In this document: positions 58,374 to 64,000 of the stretch, piece by piece
Position numbering within the stretch: position 1 is the first letter of the stretch
Layout of the letters: every line of letters begins with the position of its first letter
Assembly (NCBI RefSeq): GCF_020096995.1
Contig: NZ_CP083692.1
Coordinates: forward strand, 62,001 to 126,000
Origin: Leucobacter sp. Psy1
GTDB lineage: Bacteria > Actinomycetota > Actinomycetes > Actinomycetales > Microbacteriaceae
DNA length: 64,000 nt
Reading direction: 5' to 3'
Notes under the pieces: model-generated
What the model was told of the DNA's origin: nothing
The model's database searches: none
The model's input: only the letters and a program-made list of their open reading frames with translations
Made by a program: the position numbers and the translations under genes

Positions 58374-59858
58374 TCAGCCCCGCATCACGAATGGGTCGGC
58401 GACGGGGCCCTCGTCGGTGTTGATCCACACGCTCTTGAGCCGTGTGTACTCCTGCATCGACTCGATACCGTGCTCGATGCCGACGCCCGAGCTCTTGAAG
58501 CCCTGCCTGGGCGACATCGGCGACATCGCGCGGTACGTGTTCACCCAGATCGTGCCCGCATCGAGGCGGCGGGCCATACGGTGTGCACGCGCGAGATTCT
58601 GCGTCCACACGCCGGCCGCGAGCCCGTACTGGGTGTCGTTCGCGAGCGCCACGAGCTCGTCCTCGTGCTCGAACGGCATGATCGCCGCGACCGGACCGAA
58701 GATCTCCTCGCGCACGACCCGCATGTCGTTGTTCACGTCGGTGAGCACCGTGGGGGAGTAGAAGTAGCCTGGCAGCTCGAGACCCTCGGGGCGTCCGCCG
58801 CCCGCGTGGATGCGCGCGCCCTCCGAGGCGCCCAACTGCACGTACGAGTCGACCTTGCTGAGCTGGTCGGAGAAGGCGAGGGGGCCCAGCTCGGTCTCGT
58901 CGGCGAGGGGGTCTCCGATCCTGATCGACTGCGCGCGCTCGGTGACGCGCTCGAGCAGCTCGTCGTACACGGCCTTGTGGGCGAAGACGCGGCTGCCGGC
59001 GATGCAGGTCTGCCCGCCCGCCGCGTAGATGCCGGCGATGACGCCCATTGCGGCGTTCGATACATCGGCGTCGTCGAAGACGATGTTCGGGCTCTTGCCC
59101 CCGAGCTCGAGAGTGCAGCCGATGAACCGCGCGGCTGCCTCTGACGCGATGCGCGAGCCCGTGGCCGTCGAACCGGTGAATGAGATCTTCGCGAGATCGG
59201 GGTGGCTGACAAGGGGGGCGCCCGCCTCGACGCCGAGCCCTGTAACCACGTTGACGACGCCGGCGGGGAATCCCGCCTCGGTCGCGAGCTCGGCGAGCCG
59301 CAGCACCGTCCGTGACGTGTACTCGCTCGGCTTGATGACGACGGTGTTGCCCGCCGCGAGGGCCGGGGCGATCTTCGAGGTGGTGAGCGTGAGCGGTGAG
59401 TTCCACGGCGTGATTGCCCCGACAACGCCGAGTGGCTCGCGCTGCGTGTAATTCAGAATCGCGAGGTTCGATGCCGGAATCTGCGACCCCTGCACCTTGT
59501 CCGCGAGACCCGCGTAGTAGTAGTAATACTCGGGTAGCGTCGCCATCTGGCCGCGCATCTCGCGCAGCAGCTTGCCGTTGTCGAGGCTCTCGAGCATGGC
59601 GAGCTCGTCCGCGTGCTCGCCGATGAGGTCGGCGAGGCGTCGCAGCAGATGGCCGCGCTTCGTCGCGGTGAGACCGGACCAGGCCTGGGACTCGTGCGCG
59701 GTGCGCGCTGCGGCGACGGCGCGGTCCACATCGGCCGCGGTGCCGCGGGCCGCATCGTAGAGCACGGCAAGCGTCGCGGGGTTCGTGCTCTCGAAGTACC
59801 CGCCGTCAGCGGGGGCGACGTATTCGCCGCCGATGAAGTGCTGCAGTCGTTCAGTCAT
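58374..59858 (-). CDS. NAD(P)-dependent aldehyde dehydrogenase
   Basis: A 494-residue ALDH. The glutamate block ELGGKSPNIVFDDAD and the catalytic cysteine in GGQTCIAGSR are intact, and the nucleotide-binding domain contains FTGSTATGSRIA. Closest pattern is the betaine aldehyde/semialdehyde class. It oxidises an aldehyde intermediate to an acid. Its start overlaps the alpha/beta hydrolase stop by 4 bases, so translation is coupled. Confidence 0.93.
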   Translation of the reverse strand: MTERLQHFIGGEYVAPADGGYFESTNPATLAVLYDAARGTAADVDRAVAAARTAHESQAWSGLTATKRGHLLRRLADLIGEHADELAMLESLDNGKLLREMRGQMATLPEYYYYYAGLADKVQGSQIPASNLAILNYTQREPLGVVGAITPWNSPLTLTTSKIAPALAAGNTVVIKPSEYTSRTVLRLAELATEAGFPAGVVNVVTGLGVEAGAPLVSHPDLAKISFTGSTATGSRIASEAAARFIGCTLELGGKSPNIVFDDADVSNAAMGVIAGIYAAGGQTCIAGSRVFAHKAVYDELLERVTERAQSIRIGDPLADETELGPLAFSDQLSKVDSYVQLGASEGARIHAGGGRPEGLELPGYFYSPTVLTDVNNDMRVVREEIFGPVAAIMPFEHEDELVALANDTQYGLAAGVWTQNLARAHRMARRLDAGTIWVNTYRAMSPMSPRQGFKSSGVGIEHGIESMQEYTRLKSVWINTDEGPVADPFVMRG

Positions 59859-60613
59859 AGTGACGTTCCTTCCGATGCTGCGATGAATGCGGTGATGGCG
59901 TGTGCGAGCGCCGGGGTGTCCTCGACGGGCATCATGTGCCGCGCCCCCGGAACGATGGTCAGCCCGCAGTCCGGGATCGCCTCGGCGAGCCGATGCGACA
60001 TTTCGGGGGTTGAGCCGGGGTCGAGCTCCCCGGTGATGGCGAGCGCGGGGGCGGCGATGGCGCCGAGCTCGGGTCCGATCTCGCGGTCCCCGCGCACGAA
60101 GACGGTGTAGGCGTGCAGGTAGGACTCGATGTCGTTGCCGAGCAGCGTCTCCCGCGTGCGCTCGACGAGCTCCCGCGGCACCGTCGTCGATGCTGCGGGG
60201 TACCAGCGCTCGATCGACGCCTCGACGCCCTCCGCGAAGTCGTCACCGGCAGTTTCGAGTCTCGCTTCGACCTTCGCCGCCTCCCCAGGAGTGCGCCGAC
60301 ACACCGAATTCACACTCGTCAGGGTCGCGACGCGATCGGGAGCGTAGCGCGCGATGTGCTGGGCGATGAGCGCTCCGAGCGAGAACCCGACGAGGTGCAC
60401 GCGATCCCCGTCGAGCCGCGCAAGTACATCGTCCGCGAGCGAGGCCAGCGTCTGCGCCTCGCGCAGCGGCGGCTGTGCGCCGTGGCCCGGCAGGTCGAGC
60501 GCAATGCAGCGGTGGCCGTCGGCCTCAAGCACTTCGACGAGGGGTGCCCACATCGAGCTGTCGAGGCCGACACCGTGCAGCAGCACGATCGGCATTTGAG
60601 CGGAGTGCACCAT
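59855..60613 (-). CDS. Alpha/beta hydrolase
   Basis: A 252-residue alpha/beta-hydrolase: oxyanion block LHGVGLDSSMW, nucleophile elbow GFSLGAL (Ser near residue 98), aspartate in GELDPGS and histidine in GARHMM. It would cleave an ester, lactone or amide in the pathway. It follows the AA_synth gene by 29 bases. The start at 60613 is taken; 60595 is possible. Similar enzymes occur with luciferase-like oxygenases in ring-opening clusters. Confidence 0.88.
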   Translation of the reverse strand: MVHSAQMPIVLLHGVGLDSSMWAPLVEVLEADGHRCIALDLPGHGAQPPLREAQTLASLADDVLARLDGDRVHLVGFSLGALIAQHIARYAPDRVATLTSVNSVCRRTPGEAAKVEARLETAGDDFAEGVEASIERWYPAASTTVPRELVERTRETLLGNDIESYLHAYTVFVRGDREIGPELGAIAAPALAITGELDPGSTPEMSHRLAEAIPDCGLTIVPGARHMMPVEDTPALAHAITAFIAASEGTSL

Positions 60614-60642
60614 TGAAATCTCGCCCGTCCGGTCCGGTGCGG

Positions 60643-61206
60643 TCAGTCCTGGCCGAGCTCGGCGAGGCGCTGTTGCGGCCTGCCCCGGTTGGCACCCGCC
60701 AGCGCGATGAGGATCTCGTCGGCATGCGGCGCATCGGCGACGCGCACCTCAACAGTCTGGTGGTGCGAGCGGATCTTCATGTCCGTGAAGTGCTTCAGTG
60801 GGATGTCGAAGGCGATCCCGGCGGGGCCGCGCTTCTCGACGGCGGGCAGCAGCGTCGTGGCGTTCGCTGCGTTCCGGAAGTGGTCGCCGAAGCGCAGATT
60901 GTGGATGATGCCCGAGCCGTGCTCGACCTCGCCGTTCAAGCCGACGATCGCAGCCTTGCCGTACGCCTCGAGCGGCGCGTCGAGTGCCTCCATCACGCGG
61001 GGGGCGAGCAGTGCGCCGAGGTCCGAGGCGACCGAGTTGATGCCGGGGAGTAGATCCTCGACGAAGCCCTGGCCGGCCCACGGATTCGGGAAGACGGTGC
61101 CGACGATGGCGACCCGGGCGACCGGGTCGACGGGACGCCCGCCCTCGAGGACGGTCTCCTCGACGATGGTGAAGATCTTGCGGGGGGTCAGTTCAGCGGT
61201 GCTCAC
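60643..61206 (-). CDS. AA_synth (DUF1185) family protein, copy 1
   Basis: A 187-residue protein of the AA_synth/DUF1185 family (PF06684). Shared blocks are VAIVGTVFPNPWAG, GKAAIVGLNGEVEHGSGIIH and DAPHADEILIALA. The family is named for rescuing amino-acid auxotrophs, but no reaction is known. The next gene is a paralogue with the same three blocks, and the two overlap by 4 bases. This suggests a heteromeric enzyme or a tandem duplication with divergent roles. They recur in clusters with luciferase-like oxygenases; role unknown. Confidence 0.85.
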   Translation of the reverse strand: MSTAELTPRKIFTIVEETVLEGGRPVDPVARVAIVGTVFPNPWAGQGFVEDLLPGINSVASDLGALLAPRVMEALDAPLEAYGKAAIVGLNGEVEHGSGIIHNLRFGDHFRNAANATTLLPAVEKRGPAGIAFDIPLKHFTDMKIRSHHQTVEVRVADAPHADEILIALAGANRGRPQQRLAELGQD

Positions 61207-61859
61207 AGTGCGATCTCCTTCAGGATCTCCGAGGTGATGGGGCGGTCGGTTGCGCGATCGCCGATGCGCGCGTGGGGGCGCGGGCCGGTCGAGGCCGCGG
61301 CGATCACGACGATCTCGTCGGCGTGCGGTGCATCGGGCAGCGCAACCTCAAGGGTTTGGTAGTAATCCCGCGTCGCAGCCGCGGTCTTGTGCCAGAGCGG
61401 GACGCGGAGCAGTTCGCCTGGTTCGGCCCGGCCGTCCGTGAAGCAGAGGATCGACGTGCCCGCGAGGGCTTCCCTGACCAGGTTGCCGAAGTAGGGGGTG
61501 TGGATCAGCGCGGCCGCGTGCTCGAGCTCGCCGTGGTTACCGACGAGCGCTGCCTTGCCGAACGCCTGCACCGCCGCCGCACCTCCGAGGGCGGCAAGAA
61601 GGCGGTCGGTGAGCAGCTTCGCGAGCAGGGCCGCGATCCGCTCGCCCTCTGCAGCGAGGTCGTGGTCTGTATCGGTGCCGATCCAGGGGTTTCGGATCAC
61701 GGCGATGGCTGCGGCGCGCCGCGTGGACGAGCCGTGAGGGCCCGGCGCCTCCTCGACCTGGGTGACGACGCGGCGGAGTCCGCAGGCGTCTGCGACATCG
61801 GCGTAGTCGTGCAGGGTGGAGCGGGCAGTGAGATCGGTGGTGGCGTGGGGCTGGGTCAT
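61203..61859 (-). CDS. AA_synth (DUF1185) family protein, copy 2
   Basis: A 218-residue paralogue of the preceding gene. It keeps the blocks IAVIRNPWIG, GKAALVGNHGELEHAAALIH and LPDAPHADEIVVIAAAS, but its N-terminal region and the middle loop (RAEPGELLRVPLWHKTAA) differ. It overlaps GntR by 4 bases and copy 1 by 4 bases. The shared His-rich block GELEHA suggests a metal or substrate site, though no function has been shown for the family. Confidence 0.85.
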   Translation of the reverse strand: MTQPHATTDLTARSTLHDYADVADACGLRRVVTQVEEAPGPHGSSTRRAAAIAVIRNPWIGTDTDHDLAAEGERIAALLAKLLTDRLLAALGGAAAVQAFGKAALVGNHGELEHAAALIHTPYFGNLVREALAGTSILCFTDGRAEPGELLRVPLWHKTAAATRDYYQTLEVALPDAPHADEIVVIAAASTGPRPHARIGDRATDRPITSEILKEIAL

Positions 61860-62533
61860 GCCAGAGCTCCTGTCGCTGAGGCTGTATCGCCGTCGTCCTC
61901 GCGGAGACGGGCCAGCGTGGCCGCCTGCCGCGAGTGCGCGACGTGATTGCGGGTGGCGAACTCTGCGGCGAGAGCGTCTTTCGACTCGATCGCCGCGAGG
62001 ATCTTGCCGTGCTCGCTGAGCGATTCGCCGAGACGGCCGGGCAACGCGAGCGTTTGCGTGACGATCCGGTGATAGGCCAGCTGATTCATCAGCAATTCAT
62101 AGTGCTCGGCGAGTTTGCGGTTATCGGCGCCGGTCACGAGTGTGTGGTGGAACTCGTGCACGAGTGTGGCGTAGGCGCGGGCGTCACCCGCCTCGACGAC
62201 GGAGCGTTCGTCGGCGACGTTCTGCCTGAGTGCGCGGAGTTCGACGACCTCACCCCGCTGGGCGAGGAGACCGGCGGCGAGACCCTCCAGGGACTCCTTG
62301 AGCTGGAACAGCTCGAGGATCTCCCGCTCGGTTGGTTTACGCACGAACGTGCCGACGCGCGGGCGCACCTCGACGAGGCCCTCGCGCTCCAGCTGCTTGA
62401 GTGCTTCGCGCACCGGGGTGCGGCTGACCTCGAACTCCTGGGCGAGCGCGATCTCGCCGAGGAGTTCACCGGGGGGTGCCGATCCGCTGACGACCATGTC
62501 GCGGAGTCGATCCAGAATCGTGCCTTCTTGCAT
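61856..62533 (-). CDS. GntR-family regulator with FCD domain
   Basis: A 225-residue GntR repressor. The winged helix (LGEIALAQEFEVSRTPVREALKQLEREGLVEVRP) lies very near the N-terminus, followed by an FCD ligand domain (about 85-210). The ATG at 62533 has no ribosome site, so leaderless translation is likely, as shown by its -10 box. It is the first gene of the seven-gene operon and probably represses it and the divergent fusion gene. Effector probably a pathway intermediate. Confidence 0.88.
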   Translation of the reverse strand: MQEGTILDRLRDMVVSGSAPPGELLGEIALAQEFEVSRTPVREALKQLEREGLVEVRPRVGTFVRKPTEREILELFQLKESLEGLAAGLLAQRGEVVELRALRQNVADERSVVEAGDARAYATLVHEFHHTLVTGADNRKLAEHYELLMNQLAYHRIVTQTLALPGRLGESLSEHGKILAAIESKDALAAEFATRNHVAHSRQAATLARLREDDGDTASATGALA

Positions 62534-62557
62534 ACATCAACCGTATCTTGCATTCAT
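62528..62557 (-). promoter_or_regulatory. GntR operator repeats at its own promoter and start
   Basis: On the minus strand, GATGTATGCAAG overlaps the start codon, and CATGAATGCAAG lies 20 bases upstream between the -10 and -35 boxes. These repeats match the copy at the divergent gene start and so are probable GntR sites. Confidence 0.65.
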
Positions 62558-62568
62558 GAGCGGGTCAA
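62540..62568 (-). promoter_or_regulatory. Leaderless promoter of the gntR operon
   Basis: TTGACC (complement 62563-62568) and TACGGT (complement 62540-62545), spacer 17. The -10 box ends six bases before the start codon, so the transcript probably begins at or next to the ATG. Confidence 0.78.
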
Positions 62569-62614
62569 GAATTCTCGTTAGTTTCCAGTGTTCTGAGTGT
62601 TTCCCGATGATTTC

Positions 62615-62642
62615 TTGACGATTTCCGGATCGCTGTTAGCAT
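62615..62642 (+). promoter_or_regulatory. Leaderless promoter of the SnoaL-flavin reductase gene
   Basis: TTGACG (62615-62620) and TAGCAT (62637-62642), spacer 16. The -10 box ends seven bases before ATG 62650, and there is no ribosome site, so translation is probably leaderless. Confidence 0.78.
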
Positions 62643-62645
62643 TCC

Positions 62646-62655
62646 ATGTATGCAT
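62646..62655 (+). promoter_or_regulatory. GntR operator copy at the divergent start codon
   Basis: ATGTATGCAT overlaps the ATG at 62650. It is the same ATGTATGCA word that covers the gntR start on the other strand, so a repressor dimer could block both leaderless starts. Confidence 0.6.
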
Positions 62656-63597
62656 CAGATCAAGGAAGCCGTGATTGGCGCGTGGGAAGCCGCGTGGGAC
62701 CGGGGCGAGCTCGACGCCTTCGACACGATCCTGCATCGGGATTATCAGCGCGTGAGCACGAGTTCGAAGCGGGTGACCGACGCCGAGGCGCTCAAGCGTG
62801 AGATCAGTGAGGTACGCGAAGCCTTTCCCGACCTCGTCACCACTGTCGACAGCCTGGTCATCGACGAGGCCGGTGATTCCGCTGCGATCTTCTGGAGTAC
62901 CACCGGTACCTTCACGAACGATCTTCAGGGCGTGCCCGCGAGCGGTACTCGGGTTGAAACCCGGGGTTCCAATCTCGTCCAGTTCCGCGACGGCAAGATC
63001 GCGCGCGAAGAGGTGACCTGGGATCAGAGCGAGCTGCTCCGCGATCTCGGGGTGCCGTCGCTCAGATCCGCCTTCGAAGCCGATGACTCCGTGGTCGACG
63101 ATATGAGCGGCGTGCCCTCGCTCGAAGCCCTCAAAGGTTTCAACCGGCAGTTCATCACCGGCGTGACCGTCGTCACCACCATCGACGCGGAGGGGAAGCC
63201 CAGGGGGCTCGCCGCCAACTCGTACGCATCGGTATCGCTCGACCCGCCGCTCGTGCTCGTCTGCGTGCAGAAGACGACGAGCACCTACGCATCGCTCTTC
63301 AAGTCGACGCACCTCGGTATCAACATCATGAGCAACGCGCAGCGCGGCACCGTCGGTGTCTTCGCGTCGAAGGGAGCTGACAAGTTCGCCGATCTCGACT
63401 GGCACGCCGGCCCGTCGGGGAGTCCGCTCATCGACGGATCCGCAGCTTCCATCGAGGCAGAGATCAAGGAGCGGTTCCAGGCCAAAACCCACACCGTGTT
63501 CATCGCGAAGGTGACGCACGCCGAACTCTCCGACGTCGAGCCCATGGTCTACAAGGCCGGCCGCTTCTTCGACGGCGCACAGCTCAACGAGCTCTGA
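62650..63597 (+). CDS. SnoaL-like domain fused to a flavin reductase
   Basis: A 315-residue fusion. Residues about 1-125 are a SnoaL/NTF2-like domain (WEAAWDRGELDAFDTILHRDYQRVS; DLVTTVDSLVIDE). Residues about 150-315 are a flavin-reductase domain of the FMN-binding split-barrel type (FITGVTVVTTIDAEGKPRGLAANSYASVSLDPPLVLVCVQ). The reductase would supply reduced FMN to the monooxygenase of the divergent operon. The SnoaL part may bind substrate or product; such fusions are uncommon. It is divergent from gntR and probably co-regulated. Confidence 0.85.
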   Translation: MHQIKEAVIGAWEAAWDRGELDAFDTILHRDYQRVSTSSKRVTDAEALKREISEVREAFPDLVTTVDSLVIDEAGDSAAIFWSTTGTFTNDLQGVPASGTRVETRGSNLVQFRDGKIAREEVTWDQSELLRDLGVPSLRSAFEADDSVVDDMSGVPSLEALKGFNRQFITGVTVVTTIDAEGKPRGLAANSYASVSLDPPLVLVCVQKTTSTYASLFKSTHLGINIMSNAQRGTVGVFASKGADKFADLDWHAGPSGSPLIDGSAASIEAEIKERFQAKTHTVFIAKVTHAELSDVEPMVYKAGRFFDGAQLNEL

Positions 63598-63699
63598 GCT
63601 CGCTCACCACCCCGGTCCGGTAGCCGATGCCGAACCAGCTCAACCTCCCCATGCGGCTGTCCATCCGGGCAGCCACCCCGACACAAGGACGTGTACGCC

Positions 63700-64000
63700 A
63701 TGCAAGTAGACGGACGCCAGCCAGAATCTGAGCCCGGTGCCGATCCTTCGATCGCGATCGGCACCAGACAGAGCGAAACGGATTTCGCGACATCGTCCTT
63801 CGCGGTGCGAGAGGCGGACCGGAAGCGGGGGCGGCCAGGGGTCGTGTTCCTCGTCTCTGTCGCGTTGATCATCGCCTTCGTCGTCTGGGCTGCTGTAGCG
63901 CCGGAGCGGCTCGGTGGCGTCATGACCGAGGCCTCGAACTGGGCGGCGCAGAACATCGGCTGGGCATATCTCGTGGTGACGGGCGCGTGCATCATCCTGA
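63700..64000 (+). CDS. BCCT-family carrier, N-terminal part (3' end outside window)
   Basis: From the ATG at 63700 (AAGGAC upstream) the frame stays open to the end of the window, giving 100 residues. A hydrophilic start of about 45 residues is followed by the first membrane segment (VVFLVSVALIIAFVVWAAVAPERLG) and the ASNWAAQNIGWAYLVV block, a strong match to the start of BCCT carriers. These import betaines, choline or related quaternary ammonium compounds. It lies 102 bases after the fusion gene and is likely the uptake route of the cluster. Confidence 0.82.
   Translation, partial: MQVDGRQPESEPGADPSIAIGTRQSETDFATSSFAVREADRKRGRPGVVFLVSVALIIAFVVWAAVAPERLGGVMTEASNWAAQNIGWAYLVVTGACIIL

Noticed and set aside
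1..64000. tRNA or rRNA genes and insertion sequences
   Set aside because: The intergenic stretches were read for cloverleaf ends and transposase motifs, and none were found.

Overview
This 64 kb window is chromosomal DNA from a high-GC Gram-positive bacterium, most likely a member of the Microbacteriaceae (Leucobacter or Microbacterium-like; this placement is inference). Supporting signs are very high GC in third codon positions, many GTG/TTG starts and 1-4 nt gene overlaps, promoters with a TANNNT -10 box and little or no leader, a single-chain glycyl-tRNA synthetase, the BioY-BioM-BioN biotin importer with a BioQ-type TetR regulator, the ribD-ribE-ribBA-ribH order, and small actinobacterial families such as the DUF7882-like protein. 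No tRNA, rRNA, insertion sequence, integrase or CRISPR array was recognised. Gene density is high and no gene-free stretch exceeds 300 bases.

Layout. 1-9.3 kb: the end of a drug-type ABC exporter, an SGNH hydrolase with a TetR regulator, a TMEM175-like channel, a PhzF-like isomerase, a GAP-family membrane protein, an ArsR regulator paired with an AHSA1-SnoaL fusion, an Fpg/Nei glycosylase, an MFS exporter and a small membrane protein. 9.4-13.8 kb: a beta-glucoside locus (TetR, MFS transporter, GH3 enzyme), followed by an intergenic region very rich in perfect hairpins. 14-18.8 kb: small proteins, a DMT transporter and a metal-type permease/TIGR03943/SbsA-like operon behind a Fur/Zur-like operator. 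18.9-25.1 kb: two divergent ABC importers, one for glycine betaine/proline betaine and one for polar amino acids. 25.2-28.8 kb: TagD-like and SseB-like proteins and the biotin ECF importer with its BioQ boxes. 28.8-35.7 kb: a long palindrome with G-rich 11-bp repeats, glyS, a CPBP protease, a flavoprotein-like gene, a three-gene envelope operon (YtxH-like, Holin-X-like, DUF3618-like) and a HemD-like protein.

35.7-41.2 kb holds a five-gene, end-to-end-overlapping minus-strand group: a DcuS/CitA-like histidine kinase and response regulator, a cyclase/isatin-hydrolase-like metal hydrolase, a ThDP-dependent decarboxylase/synthase-like enzyme and an AEC carrier. This suggests sensing, uptake and breakdown of a small organic acid or an isatin-like compound. 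41.3-46.5 kb is a sucrose/fructan locus (GH32, MFS permease, LacI, PfkB kinase). 46.4-51 kb contains a YtrA-type GntR regulator with its ABC system and an acyltransferase. 51-57 kb contains an ABC exporter and the FMN-riboswitch-controlled riboflavin operon.

57.1-64 kb is the most unusual region. One leaderless, autoregulated minus-strand operon (GntR/FCD regulator, two paralogous AA_synth/DUF1185 proteins, alpha/beta hydrolase, aldehyde dehydrogenase, 4-OT-like tautomerase, luciferase-like monooxygenase) is divergent from a leaderless SnoaL-flavin reductase fusion and a BCCT carrier. It reads as a complete import, oxygenation, ring-opening and aldehyde-oxidation pathway. The gene types resemble trigonelline or pyridine oxidative ring cleavage, but the DUF1185 pair and the fused reductase are not explained by those pathways.
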